Shown: positions 40,601-49,199, counted from the stretch's first letter. The stretch is 64,000 nucleotides of DNA from Nageia nagi (GCA_050084985.1 JBITNC010000001.1:140368001-140432000); one strand, 5' to 3'. Notes: a model not told the origin generated them from the sequence alone. Program-made: numbers and translations.

Positions 40601-42112
40601 AGTAGAAAAGTGTGATTTTCAGTAGTACTGAGACACTAAGATGTAACCTGAGTTTTCATTATCCCCAGAGTGTGTTTGTGTTATGATGTAGTTACATGAT
40701 TGTTTGTTCACTGTCTAACTTCATAACAAGACATTCGAAGTCATTTGTGTGCAGTTGTTTTCTAGGTTAGCTTCTTTGACCTGGATCATCTGCAGAGGTA
40801 GGAAACATGGACCAATCTTGCTGTATAGTGTATTTACATCTTTTGGAAATGAATCTTGGAATGGTAATGGTACACCACATGAAATAAATGTGAGAAGGCT
40901 ATGACTAAAATTTCGACCTTATTTGAGTTTGGGTGACTGAGTTATCAAAAAGATTCTGTTTTCAAGAAAAGTGCAATATTGAAGGAACAGTGTAGAATCT
41001 CACAAATCCAATTGTTGGCTCGTATTACTTGTGCTTATTTTTCCAAGGTGGGTGTCAAAGTTTGGAATTTGTGCTTGTTCCACCATCTTCGCCTCCAAAT
41101 TGACAAGAATTTCTGTTCCTAAAAAAGATTCTATTATCAAAACATGAGTCTGAAATTCAAATCTGGGAATCTTCAGGGCAGCAGAACAGGTGGATTTCAA
41201 AGGAATGATTTTACTTTTAAGAGCAACATTCATTTCACCTGCACCTTTCTACGTGACCTTCTCTGCTTGTTTTGTAATTTGAACAACAAAAATTTTGCCA
41301 ACATGGTTATAAAACAAATTTCTTCCTCAATTATGAAATTCGATATTCACAACAGCGAAAGGAGTGCAAGAAAGCTGCTGGCTAAGGGAGGACAGTTGCT
41401 ATGCCAGTATCAACATTTTTTGATGTAGGATTCTGTTGGCTACACTAACAACATATTTGCTGAAGCAGAAGAAACTAAAATTAGGTTTACACGTAAAAAA
41501 GCCAATTTTTTATACAATGGACTCTAAAATATCAGTAAATATTAAATTAGAGGTTTAAAGTAAACATTTAGGGTGAGTGTTGAAAAAAAAAACTTTTCAG
41601 TATATGAATTTTACCACACCCAGATACCTTCTCTGAGGTTTTGTTATTATGTTTATTTCTTTCATATTCTTGGACCTAAAATCTGACTAAGTAATGATAA
41701 ACAGATTTATTATTAAAAAATCAAAATGTATTGAATATGAATGATTTTGGAACAAGGAAAGCAACTATCACAAGGGGCAAGCCAACATCTTTTAAAGAAA
41801 ATCTAGAAAAGCAATTACAGAAAAACAAAAGCACTTTTAATAAAGGATGCATTATAATGATTTGTAAAATGGGTTACTATATTGTAACTCAGATGGCTAT
41901 CAAATAAGAATCAATACCTCAGTTCCATTAAGGTTTGAGTTTTGTAACTTAGTGCAACAAGAAGAGCCTTTTTCTGCCTTATGTTTCTTGTGTTCGCCAT
42001 GGAATCCCAATTTGGAATTGCATGCAGTACAATTTGATGAGTACACATTTTGACTGTAATCTTCTTTATCTGAGGAAGAAAGTACTACCAGTTGATGGGG
42101 TCTCTTCCTCAT
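13619..42112 (-). CDS. RAD17: RAD17-like checkpoint clamp loader, N-terminal four exons
   Basis: Four minus-strand exons (42112-41918, 37951-37882, 14104-13998, 13666-13619; 195+70+107+48 bases) join in phase into 140 codons without a stop. The start MRKRPHQLVVLSSSDKED fits the short basic then V-L-S-S-[SD] opening of plant RAD17. Residues from about 113 read WIEKYKPRTLKDLAV then NKKKVAEVKAWI, the family signature W-x-[DE]-K-Y-x-P-x-[ST] ... [ED]-L-A-V-x-K-K-K-[VI]. RAD17 replaces RFC1 in a clamp loader with RFC2-5. It loads the RAD9-RAD1-HUS1 ring at damaged DNA in the nucleus and supports ATR signalling. The AAA+ Walker A exon and everything after it were not found; they probably lie left of the window. 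Introns are 3966, 23777 and 331 bases and the fourth is at least 13.6 kb. All host splice sites are GT-AG. Confidence 0.9.
13998..14104 (-). CDS. RAD17: RAD17 exon 3 (W-x-x-K-Y-K-P block)
   Basis: The acceptor GGCTTAATTTTAG precedes 107 bases that begin with the two bases completing the codon from exon 2. The exon carries WIEKYKPRTLKDLAVNKKK. Its donor is AAG|GTCTAAG, a weak match to the consensus. The intron after it is only 331 bases, unlike the others. Confidence 0.92.
14105..14596. other. RAD17 intron 2, segment free of recognised repeats
   Basis: This is the branch-point and acceptor side of intron 2 (the gene runs leftwards). Polypyrimidine sequence and the acceptor of exon 3 abut 14105. 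Nothing else is recognised before the LTR at 14597. Confidence 0.5.
14597..14751 (+). repeat. 5' LTR of the old Copia element
   Basis: A short 155-base LTR has a TG start and a CA end and is directly followed by the primer-binding-site remnant. No 3' LTR copy was found in the window, so the element is truncated downstream of its second part. Confidence 0.65.
15305..15853 (+). pseudogene. Copia protease/pre-integrase fragment
   Basis: The ORF 15305-15805 ends in retroviral-protease-like sequence (WYVDSSDTKHM) and the conserved Y-V-P-x-L-x-x-N-L-L-S-[IV] motif that precedes the Copia pre-integrase domain. The frame is broken shortly after 15800. Coding resumes across the nested insertion at 24413 with M-L-L-L-D-V-V-A-S and then the zinc-binding H-x-x-x-H/C-x-x-C domain. 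The protein is not functional. Confidence 0.75.
15854..16352 (-). repeat. 3' LTR of Copia element 2
   Basis: It begins TGTGAGAGTTGAAC on the plus strand and ends ATACATTCCAACA. The complement of the polypurine tract (CTCCCCCTTAATG) follows at 16353. It holds a TATA-type box, seen on the plus strand as CTATTTATAGG near 16132. Confidence 0.88.
16481..16786 (-). repeat. Duplicated RT/RNase H fragment near the 3' LTR of Copia element 2
   Basis: About 306 bases repeat 17888-18193, a coding part of the same element (around the YVEHLN...ILRYVA and C-R-Y-A-A-I-P region), in the same orientation. The extra copy lies in the non-coding tail between pol and the polypurine tract. Copia element 1 lacks it. 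Template switching or recombination with a relative is a likely origin. Confidence 0.8.
17402..21340 (-). pseudogene. Copia element 2 gag-pol polyprotein, decayed
   Basis: The start (M-V-D-S-F-L-S-K-H-I-L-D-G-S-N-F) aligns with the gag start of element 1. Domains in order: UBN2-type gag; intact zinc knuckle CNYCGIQGHKEVDC; protease DWIVDSGCTNHLC with its active-site D-S-G; pre-integrase LWHQHLGHFNHKS with C-x-x-C; integrase core with LVHSDLMG, RSDNGGEYN and NGVAERKN; reverse transcriptase with YLDDLLITGNN; and RNase H with SKKQSTVFLSTIEAEYRA. Stops and frameshifts break it into at least eight pieces. The Trp of NETWDL is now TAG near 18854. The TAG at FH-stop-RTKHVE near 17596 is shared with element 1. 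It no longer encodes a full polyprotein. Confidence 0.9.
21540..22140 (-). other. Conserved leader block of Copia element 2
   Basis: This untranslated block upstream of gag is the complement of a block at about 52930-53515 in Copia element 1. Both share long near-identical strings, for example AGGTGGACAG, ATGTGTGTAGTGATACC, TCCATTCAAGGATTAT and GGAGCCATGAGGTGAGGACAGG. Flanking leader sequence is not alike. A packaging, dimerisation or translation signal is a plausible role. Confidence 0.7.
22760..23380 (+). other. GC-rich gene-like patch in the leader of Copia element 2, antisense to it
   Basis: This stretch is far richer in G and C than the AT-rich leader on both sides. On the plus strand, antisense to the element, it has MASLDFALRAMQ followed by GTAAAG, a possible donor, and in another frame MPLRFETKWKLAQRIGRIK... 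up to a stop near 23091. I do not recognise a family. Captured host sequence is the simplest explanation. Copia element 1 has a different GC-rich antisense patch in the same part of its leader. Confidence 0.4.
23901..23912 (-). other. Primer-binding site of Copia element 2
   Basis: The complement reads TGGTATCAGAGC, matching the 3' end of initiator tRNA-Met as used by many plant Copia elements. It is two bases from the LTR, the same spacing as in Copia element 1. Confidence 0.85.
23915..24412 (-). repeat. 5' LTR of Copia element 2
   Basis: The partner LTR is 498 bases. Its outer dinucleotide on the inner side reads TA instead of TG, a point change. On the plus strand it is preceded by GCTCTGATACCAAT, the complement of the primer-binding site. 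Confidence 0.88.
24413..24660 (+). pseudogene. Old Copia element, right part (pre-integrase domain)
   Basis: Reading resumes after the nested element with LLLDVVASNNQALTF. The pre-integrase zinc domain follows: LWHCKYGHMNPNYL ... LICSSCNAGKQHRVPF, with H-x-x-x-H changed to C-x-x-x-H, and an intact C-x-x-C. Similarity stops near 24650, before the integrase core, so the element is truncated there. Confidence 0.8.
24905..25465. repeat. Degenerate tandem repeat, about 180-bp period, three units
   Basis: Three units each contain the core GAGGCATTTTTTGAGG...TTTGATGTCATCAAAG (cores near 25070, 25250 and 25430), preceded by TTTGAGC-rich and CAAAATTG-rich stretches in the same order. Divergence is high. 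It could be a retrotransposon tail or an old satellite-like expansion in RAD17 intron 2. Confidence 0.65.
25500..25960 (+). mobile_element. LINE-like 3' tail remnant
   Basis: The last 65 bases (near 25895-25960: GTCCCATTGATCGGTTTTGG ... GGACATTAATATATTTTC then TTTCTTTC) are almost the same as 45770-45830. That is what two copies of one LINE family sharing a 3' end would show. No ORF is intact. Confidence 0.45.
26206..26640 (+). repeat. Tandem duplication at a LINE ORF1 start, about 220 bp
   Basis: Two units begin CCCTTTGCACAATGC (near 26215 and 26430). Each contains AAGCAAAAGAAAGATGTGATTA and AAACTTGGGATGATGG, followed by a reading frame starting M-A-N-E-S-G-T-M-R-S-G-G in unit 1 and M-V-N-G-S-R-K-T-R-N-G-G in unit 2. 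The LINE leader plus ORF1 start is thus present twice. Confidence 0.7.
26522..28140 (+). pseudogene. L1-type LINE ORF1 (DUF4283 and zinc knuckle), decayed
   Basis: After the N-terminal start, a DUF4283-like block lies near 27330-27500 with GFFMIKLNKHEDSKKILLEE then LWFFGRQCLFVRRWGPNF, the typical G-x-x-x-[IV]-x-[FL] ... W-x-F-x-G-R-x-L-x-[IV]-x-R-W pattern. A CCHC zinc knuckle follows near 27725-27775 (C-K-S-C-N-I-stop-G-H-K-E-R-V-C-P-K). ORF1 proteins of plant L1 LINEs bind the LINE RNA and chaperone it. Several stops make this copy inactive. No ORF2 endonuclease or reverse transcriptase follows. Confidence 0.75.
28141..28680 (+). mobile_element. LINE 3' region remnant
   Basis: The sequence continues from ORF1 into a T-rich tail that ends CACTAATAAAACAAAAACAA near 28645-28665, like a LINE 3' end with a polyadenylation signal. 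ORF2 is missing, so the element was internally deleted. Confidence 0.4.
29252..30201 (+). repeat. Array of eight long hairpins, element B
   Basis: Units start near 29252, 29365, 29480, 29594, 29720, 29865, 29938 and 30154, with the same design as in element A. The unit at 29720 reads AGAAGAC ... GACTTCT in the inner stem. The outer A-T pair of other units has become G-C on both arms, a compensatory change. The unit at 30154 has a fully complementary outer stem AGCGCATG / CATGCGCT. Confidence 0.85.
30358..30365 (+). promoter_or_regulatory. TATA box upstream of element B ORF
   Basis: The context GCTATAAATACAAGC is the same as at 1614 in element A, and it lies about 228 bases before the ORF start. 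The downstream leader CTCATTTTCTCAAATTCAAA is also conserved. Confidence 0.6.
30586..33835 (+). pseudogene. Decayed long ORF of element B, homologue of the element A ORF
   Basis: The frame opens at ATG 30586 (M-T-T-S-K-S-S-S) and can be followed to the stop at 33835 through several frameshifts and stops. The best pieces are 30963-31667, 31820-32050, 32775-33164 and 33189-33686. The blocks WKCYPKWK, NDGWEYEIYKELKGE, YVHLANNAVHIKTII and FYLGVINQIATRFQEV match element A. In the 34 codons from WKCYPKWK to KELKGE the copies differ at 11 codons silently and at only two with a residue change. The function is unknown; the coiled-coil-rich C-terminal half might suggest assembly or RNA binding, but nothing proves it. 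Confidence 0.7.
34067..34074 (+). promoter_or_regulatory. Second TATA-like box of element B
   Basis: ATTTATAG in AAAAACTATTTATAGCCC aligns with TATATATAG at 5277 in element A, and the flanks GGCAACACTTAGGGTTGC and GGGCTCATTTGTA are conserved. Confidence 0.35.
34958..36128. other. RAD17 intron 2, no recognised gene
   Basis: Unremarkable AT-rich sequence; the small plus-strand ORF at 34902-35123 has no domain and overlaps the end of element B. Confidence 0.5.
36129..37188 (+). mobile_element. Solo LTR, plus orientation (copy 2)
   Basis: It runs from TGCAATGTCCCC to AGGTATATTACA and is flanked by a perfect 5-bp duplication, TTCCC (36124-36128 and 37189-37193). It is the inverted relative of 10157-11066 but 150 bases longer. 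Part of the extra length is a triplicated unit of about 37 bases at 36828-36930 (GAATGTTCCTATATATTTC...). It lies in RAD17 intron 2. Confidence 0.88.
37194..37881. other. RAD17 intron 2, donor-proximal part
   Basis: This is the start of intron 2 after the exon 2 donor. No repeat or gene is recognised. Confidence 0.5.
37882..37951 (-). CDS. RAD17: RAD17 exon 2
   Basis: Seventy bases lie between a strong acceptor (TTTATTTTGTGCAG) and the donor CAA|GTATGA. They encode NWPAFFPETFSEVLPLQKQS then TVS and end in phase 1. The partial codon is completed by the first two bases of exon 3, which is strong evidence that both are real. Confidence 0.85.
37952..41917. other. RAD17 intron 1
   Basis: Four kilobases without a recognised element. 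It holds ORFs at 38120-38404 (plus) and 40243-40458 (minus) that match no family I know. A short hairpin lies near 38907-38944, with arms TATCCATATATGTGTC and GACACATGGATA. Exons 1 and 2 join in phase without any extra exon. Confidence 0.55.
41918..42112 (-). CDS. RAD17: RAD17 exon 1 (start codon exon)
   Basis: The exon encodes 65 residues from M at 42112 to ...NLNGTE and ends in phase 0 at the donor GAG|GTATTG. An in-frame TAA lies upstream of this Met with no earlier in-frame Met, which fixes the start. The peptide is polar and low in structure, as is usual for the RAD17 N-terminus. Confidence 0.85.
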
Positions 42113-43205
42113 TATTGCAGTCCATAGAATTTGAATTAGCTGGCTGTAATTGTTACCACCAATACATGGAAGGAATTCAAGATTTAAAAAACTGCAAACT
42201 TTTGAATTTATTAATATTGTATCAGGTATTGTTTACCATGATCCATGGGAATGACTACAGTCACTATACTGTCTGTTTGTAGCCTGTGGACCATCAGATC
42301 GTAAACCTGTAAGTAATGGAGTATAGCTGTTCAGAACTTTCTTTAAGAATATCAAAAACTACAAATTCTAAAGAAGCTACATGAAACCCTACAAATAAAT
42401 ACCAACCAGAATGCATATAAATCATAGACTAAAAATTCCTGCATGCTCAGAATATATTTTAAATGTGACAGTAACTGAAAGCAGCAACAAAAGTTTCAAA
42501 ATAATCATCAGAAATCTCTAGCAATGCAAGTCCAGAAAGATCAACTAAGAAAAACTGACTTTCACGCAAGGACCAGTAACGAGAACTAGAGATACATGTT
42601 GTAAAACTCAAGATTCAATTTCTGACACGGAATAAATTGTTATTAAGATTCGTATAATTTTCTTCTTTTACCAGTCTAATGTTTCTTTGAGAATTTGTCT
42701 GCATTCCATAGCTTAAAGGTCAATTAAAAGTATGGACACCTTATAATGTAAAACCAAAGTACTCTGAAGTTCAATTACAAACAGAAACATCTTATACATA
42801 CTTGGATACAAAACTGTCAGCAGAATAGGAAGAAAAACCAAGAAAGTTTTGCACATAGTAAGATCTCTAAGAAAGGCAATAATACACAAATTTACCTAAG
42901 GGCTCCAATTTCTAATACCAAAATAAATTACTCTTAAGATCCGTAGAGTTTACTTATTTACCACAATATTTGTTTCAACATTCTCATCAATATTTTTGGA
43001 TGTCCACAGCACAATTCACATCTGCTGGATCCTTTAAGACCATTTAACTATAACAGTTCATTATTTAACATTTTCTTACGAGTTCCCATGCCTCTTCTTG
43101 AAATATTAAATATACAGAACAGGCTTGAAATATTTACATTGTCCATGTGGATGTCTTTGAAGCCTGCAATGGCTCAAGGGTGACTAAGGCATTATATCAG
43201 CCACC
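42113..43205. other. Upstream region of RAD17
   Basis: This should hold the RAD17 promoter and 5' untranslated region (reading leftwards). I see no convincing TATA box at a fixed distance from the start codon and no other gene. Confidence 0.4.
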
Positions 43206-43229
43206 TCATACACATAATTGAGAGAATTC

Positions 43230-43540
43230 TTCTCTAGACCTAGATTCACGATGCGAGCAGCAGCCCCACCTAGAGTCCAAAGACGATACGCGGCGGTCTC
43301 CTCCCTCGAGAGATAGTGTGTACAGCTCCAAGGACATTCCATCCAAGTTACAACTATTCCATACCCTGGTCACTCCCATGGTACTATATGGTGCAGAGGT
43401 ATGAAGCCCTAGCTTGAGAGTGACATACTGGACCAAGATAGAGAGGATCTTGGTCAATACATTATCCTACTCCATTCAAAGCAAGAGGACTGTCCTCCAT
43501 TATACTTGCAAAGTTTGCTTGCCAACCCCTTTAGGTTTGG
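43230..43540 (+). pseudogene. LINE reverse transcriptase C-terminal fragment
   Basis: The frame near 43320-43470 reads KLQLFHTLVTPMVLYGAEV, then a TGA where Trp is expected, then SPSL...W-x-K-I-E-R-I. This matches the segment after the catalytic region of plant LINE reverse transcriptases (L-F-x-T-L-V-x-P-x-x-L-Y-G-x-E-V-W). The TGG to TGA change and missing upstream domains show it is dead. Confidence 0.7.
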
Positions 43541-43789
43541 GCCTGTTGTCGTTAAATTTTTCTAGTAAATATACAGTATCTCTATGTAAATGGTATGTGT
43601 CACAGTCAATAATAGTGCCTAACAATCAGCTTGTTGTGCAAGGTAATGGCGCCCACCAATAAGCTACAATTATAGCCGCAATGGAATAACAATGTAATCA
43701 GAATAAAGAGATAGCAATGTAACAATGATTAGTTGTACAAGTGTACTATGGAGGCTTTAAGTTGGTGAAGTCCAATAAAAAGTAAAACA

Positions 43790-44620
43790 GTAAATGGTAA
43801 CTGGTAAATGGTAAACGGTAAAAGGTTAATGGTGAAAGTAAGTAATGGTAAGCAGAAGAAATATCCATGGGTAATATCTATAAGATATATGTTCTAGAAT
43901 TATCCATAGGATTATGTGGCACAAGGAGATGTGATGATGTGGAAGTAATTGTTGACATTTAAAAAGGGTTTCTAGAAAAGGGTTATTTGGCAAAAGATCC
44001 ATGTGGTATCTCATGGATAATTTTAAAATTGGGTTGGATATTTCTAGAGATGGAGATATAATGTATTTTAAAATTCAAGTTGTAGAAAAATCTAGATACC
44101 TTCTCTAGCCTATAAATAGAGAAGTGCTATGGGCATGTAAGGCAAGTAGTGGAAGCCAAAAGAAGGCAAGTCAAGTGAAGTGAAGTCTAGTGGAAGTCAA
44201 GTGCAAGTCATGTCAAGTTGAGTTGAAGTTGTGAGTGAGTAGTGAAGTTGTGAAGAAGTTTATATACGTGTGGTGAGTATTGAGTCTTAGTGTCACTAGT
44301 GTGTCAAGTATTGTATTGTGTTCATGATTATCCAAGTGAAGAGAAGATTAGAGTTTTGTTGTAAGAAGCCTCTCTCTATGAGGTTGTGATAGTGGTTGTG
44401 TTGGATTGGTTGTTGCGCTGAGCAAGTGGTGGTGCTCCTCATGGGATAACCAAGTTCGTTGCTATCATCACGGTGAGAGTTTCTTACCATTGCATTGTAA
44501 CTCTTGTTGTATTTGTATCTTCACTTTCATCAATAATATTATATCATTGTTCTATTCTACGATTATTGTGTTGCTCATAGTGTCTAAACTACATTACCAC
44601 TAATTAGAGTGGTGCATGGA
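43790..44620 (+). repeat. Low-complexity and possible LTR-like segment
   Basis: It contains (GGTAAAT)-type repeats near 43790-43850 and AAGTGAAGT-type repeats near 44160-44270. A TATA-like box (CCTATAAATAGAG, near 44110) is followed by a transcribed-looking stretch. The layout resembles the downstream half of an LTR, but I could not find both ends, a partner or a target duplication. Confidence 0.3.
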
Positions 44621-44999
44621 GATGAAATATCATTGCAATAGGAAGGCTCGGTATTATAATTCCTGGTGTGCTAAAATAGTTGACAGGCCCTTGCTTCATT
44701 GGTTCTCTACCTTCATTGCCTTCAAAGTTTTACAGTATTAGGTAGGTCTAACAAACTTTCCTCCAAGGCGTTAGCATCATTGATGGCATTGGCAGCATAA
44801 GGTTGTCGTTGGTATTGGTTCACTAAGGTCTTTGAGGCAGTGCAGCAACTCGGCTCTCATTTGATCAGCTACCTTCCCCCACATAGGATCTGTCCACTCC
44901 TCTGAATGATTCATTGCTATCGACGATTCACAAGATAATATATAGAACACATATCCAAAGTACTTGAGTCACCCCTCAACAGCCCCTCGCATCCAAGTT

Positions 45000-45840
45000 A
45001 CTCCATTATTCTCAGCACTTTTTACAAATCAAAAAAGGGTTGATCCTTGCCCCCACATATACCAGCCTACACCTATCCCCTAGGTTAAGGGTATTCTTTG
45101 GTCAGTTTCAGATTTGTTCACACTAGCTGCGGATTGAGATTGATCACCACCTACCTCGCAAGTAGAGAGTCTGTCACCTACACGATATGGAGACCAAGTT
45201 TAAGAATCATTTCGTTTTTTGATATCTATTCTATTATGAGATTCGAGATGGATACCATTGTCTTTTTTGTGACTCTCACAAATTGATTTCCTCCTTTCAG
45301 TATATGGATCACAGATGTGTGGCACTTAATATGCAAGAGGCTTTCCTTATTCAAAAACGCCTCCTATCCCACTCCCAACACCAGAGTAATGATCATCGCA
45401 TTACATCCTTCTTCCAAATTACCTTAGAGAGTCTTCCTCTAGGAGGGAGAGGGATGCCTCCCCTATCCAATGCACCAAGAGACACCTACATGACATCCAT
45501 ACTCCCCCCCAAGTCTCAACGGATTGCATCCTTCTTCAAAGCCATTATAGATGACAATTCCAAAGAGCAGAGAGACCTCAACACAACATCACCTTTGAGA
45601 GCATCCTCAAACTCTCCCTAGTCCAATCGATATGGTGCTCCTTATCGAATTCATCTCGCTTTTACGATTTTAACCCATTTTGTAGCTTTTGTTTCTTAAT
45701 GTTTTTAGCTTTAGTGGGGATCAACTTGGACCCCGTACTGCTATCACACCTACTATGTATACTCCAGTCCCATTGACCGCTTTTGGTCACCAGTGGACAT
45801 TAATATATTTTCTTTCTTTCTAATAGAGTTTTTTTATCTC
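45000..45840 (+). mobile_element. LINE-like 3' remnant
   Basis: The segment ends in GTCCCATTGACCGCTTTTGG ... GGACATTAATATATTTTC then TTTCTTTC, nearly the same 3' end as 25895-25960. The preceding GTGGGGATCAACTTGGACCCC and the stop-rich ORFs suggest a decayed ORF2 tail or 3' untranslated region. The separate RT fragment at 43230 may belong to the same insertion. Confidence 0.4.
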
Positions 45841-45979
45841 TTAAACCAATTGTCGTTTCTTGCTCAAACCATGGTATTTTCTGGAATATTTTGTCTAATC
45901 AACTGGTTACAGGAAGAACTCAGACATTTACTTTTTCGGTGCATATTTTCCAAGAATAAACAGAATCTTTCGATGTAAC

Positions 45980-47416
45980 TAATAAAAAAAAAACAAGATA
46001 ACTCAAACTGCAATTTCTATCAAATAAGCCATCCAAAGGACCATAGCTGATAGAGACCCTTTTTCCTGCAAAATGTTGTGTCAGATAAGATCAAGTTGGA
46101 CCAACTAACAATATTATTTATCAAAGCCCATAACAAAATCTTCTGTTCTGCAAATTCACTTACATTCTCCTGCTGCCAAAACAATGTTGTTTCCAAATTG
46201 AATGTTTAGCCTACTTAGAATTTATGACTGTGAACCCTTCAAACTCATCCCTGCTAAGGGGAGTATTAAGGATATAGTAAAGAAACAAGGAAATTATATC
46301 AATATTAACAGATGAGCAAAGTAAGTCAACCAAATTCAAAAGTACAACTTAGTATAAACAGCCTAACAGGAAAAATTGCATCTATAAAGAAATTAAAAGT
46401 AAAAACAACAAGAAAGAATCCAACCAGGAGGGGTAAAGCCAAAATGATAGAACTACAAAACACTATTTTGGCGCAAATCTAATGGTTGCATTTAAGGGAT
46501 ATGTGAACATCATTATCTAAAGATTTAATATAAATTTTAAGGAGGATTGACAAGCTTCGCATCATTAAATTGCACCTATCTTCAAATGTTAGAGGGCATA
46601 CACTCCTTGGAATAATGTGGCAATCTTGGTGCAATTTAAATATTGGTGTCTACACTTCGAATTATGCTATATACAATAATTTGATTAATATTAATGCAAT
46701 ACTATTAATATGCAAGGATGGAGTATAAAGTCAAATTCAACCTTAAATATGAAGCGTTTTGGTGTGACAGCTACTAGTTTATGATAACTTTTTCTGAATT
46801 CTTTTGGATCATAGGTGAAGACTTAATACATATAACTGTCAAAAATAAGAGGATTTAATTAAGCCGAGTTTATTCTTAAGTATTTAAGACAATCTTGTAG
46901 ATGTGATTTCAATACAAGGTTATTTCACATAGACAAATGGTAAAAATGGAAATTCTATTGTTGAAATGTTATTGGACAAATAGTTCCAGAGGCTTTCAGA
47001 TCGGTCCGTTTGCCATAACATATTGCATAGAATATGGAATCAGAACATGTTCTTAGGAGTATCCATCCAAAGCTACTACAAAATGTTTTGGAAAGAATAT
47101 ATCGATAAAACTTGTTGTGCAGATTGTCATTTGCCACTAAAATCTCATATCTGAGTGTTGTGAATTCTCAATTCCTCTCTGAATTTTAAATTATGGCAAT
47201 ATCTTAGGATATTGCATACATTTACATGTTACATAAACTCATGCTAAGGATATCAATAGCCCATCACTCCTTCAGAATGTGCTAGACCATTTATTCATGA
47301 ACTTCATCTTCACTTGTGCTCTGTATTGTTCATTGACCCCATTAAACACATCAGGAACACCTAAAATGACCAGGCCCTTCCAATTGGACACAACGTAGTG
47401 TTTCTTTGTGTTTTAG
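45980..47416. other. No gene recognised
   Basis: AT-rich sequence with only short, motif-free ORFs on both strands. Confidence 0.5.
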
Positions 47417-47611
47417 CTCTACTTTTAATCAACAGATGGCTCAACAGGTACATATTAGTCCCCTAGCAAAGTCTTCTACAGGATTAAGCTTTGTCACTCC
47501 CAGATCTCAGTTTCCTGGAGCAAAAAGCAATGAGAGCAAACGTATCAGAGGTGAAAATGAATATGCTCATTTTGTAGAACTGTCCCAACAAATGGCAGTG
47601 TTCTGTATCAA
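47417..47611 (+). CDS. Candidate exon of an unidentified gene
   Basis: A good acceptor (TTTCTTTGTGTTTTAG) precedes an open frame with ordinary codon use: ...NQQMAQQVHISPLAKSS and LSFVTPRSQFPGAKS then KRIRGENEYAHFVELSQQM. The complementary strand is full of stops. I do not recognise the protein. The donor is uncertain; GTTTAC at 47612 is one choice. It could be an exon, a processed fragment or captured sequence. Confidence 0.3.
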
Positions 47612-48111
47612 GTTTACAGTGCTGAGCAAACGTTCAACCATATCTTACTCTTCTAATCATCTATTACGCACACCCTTGTCTAATAGACTGTTTTTCCGAA
47701 TTTTACCATCACATTGAATAAATATAGTCTATCTTATTGCAAATTGATTGCCCTCATTTAAAATTTTAAATAATACCATTTAGTCGTATTGGTTGTCTTC
47801 TACGTATATCATCAAGTTTCAAAACAATGGACCCATTTTTTCATCTTGAGATAATATGCTTGAATGTCTGGATAAGACCTGGCCTTTGACAGTATGTTAG
47901 ATTTCCGAATATAACTACAATAAACTTTGTTGTTTATCTTTTCAAACAATACCTATACATTTCTACCTTCTAGATAGATAAGATGAGTCTTCTAATGTCC
48001 TTTTAAACCCGTTTGTTTGTAGGAACTTATGTAGCTTATAAACCATTCAACAGATATTTGCCCATTATTCAATTTTTATTGTGTATAAATTTCTTTACTA
48101 GTGAATTTTAG

Positions 48112-48313
48112 GGCTCAAACACTGAAACAGTCAGCTTCAGAACTAAAGAAAACAGTTTCCACAGGTTGCCTTAGGCCACAAAAAGCCAATAACATGGGAA
48201 AAAAAAATATTGCGCATGATGATTCACCCTTACTTCTGCGAGCATTAAAAACCCAAATAGTCTCACCTCTTCCTATTTGCCTTGCACAATCTACCATTGA
48301 CAAAAAGAGATGA
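48112..48313 (+). CDS. Second candidate exon of the same unidentified gene
   Basis: The acceptor GTGAATTTTAG precedes an open frame with LKQSASELKKTVSTGCLRPQ and DDSPLLLRALKTQIVSPLP, ending at a stop at 48313. It lies 500 bases after the first candidate on the same strand and could be a terminal exon. An alternative minus-strand ORF (48333-48115) overlaps it but looks less protein-like. Confidence 0.28.
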
Positions 48314-48998
48314 CAAAATATACCAGAACCCAACTACATATAAAACAAAAGAGGATAAAATCCCATTACTTTCAAAAATTTCCAAGCATTTCACCTCATT
48401 TTTAAATTCAAGGAGCATTCTAGAACACCTCCTAGCAGGCAATGTAAGAGCATGGCAGAGGCATTAAAGATGAACAATGCCATTGAAAAAAATGGAATAG
48501 TATGAAGTAACACCCTACAACAAAGCAAATACTATATGCAGAAAGATTGATGCAGAAAAACGGAAGAATTGACGACATTCAGGTATGTTTTGAAGAAAAT
48601 TGATTTTAAGTACCGTGAAATGAAAGCTAGCGGAGCAGGTATGCTTTTCGCGGTTCGTCGAAACCAGTAACATATAGAAGTTGGAAGGGTTGAGATATTT
48701 AAAATAGTAATAATGTTTTATTTTTTTATTATTTATTTTTTTCAATCATATTTGGAGTTATTTCATTTATTTTTGTTTATTTTATATAGGTTGATTTTTT
48801 TAGATGAACTAGGTGGGTTTCTATTGCATCAATGGAGAGTATCTGGTAAGTTATGTTATCATCTAGATTCTTCATAAAGTGGATAGTCACATTAACTTTG
48901 ATATAACTTTTTATATATAAAAAAATATCAAGAGATATTCTTCCTTATGATCCTATCTTATTTAATGTTAATTTATTAATTTATTTTATTTAATGTTA

Positions 48999-49180
48999 TA
49001 TATTATTTATTTTATATGCTATCTAATGTTATAATTATATTTTTGAAGTTGATTTTTTTAATAATAAAGTCAATTCATTTTTTTAATATTATATATTATT
49101 TATTTTATATGCTATCTAATGCTATTATTATGTTTTTGAAGTCGAAATTTTAATAATAAAGTCAATTCATTTTATTTTTA
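48999..49180. repeat. Tandem duplication, about 92-bp period
   Basis: TATTATTTATTTTATATGCT followed by ATCTAATG and, further on, AATAATAAAGTCAATTCATTT occurs twice (from about 49001 and 49093). The units are AT-rich and differ at a few sites. Confidence 0.7.
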
Positions 49181-49199
49181 ATATTGAAGTTGACATTTA

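Noticed and set aside
43646-43656. TGGCGCCCACC as a tRNA-Lys primer-binding site
   Set aside because: The match stops after about nine bases and no LTR end or gag lies in the right place.
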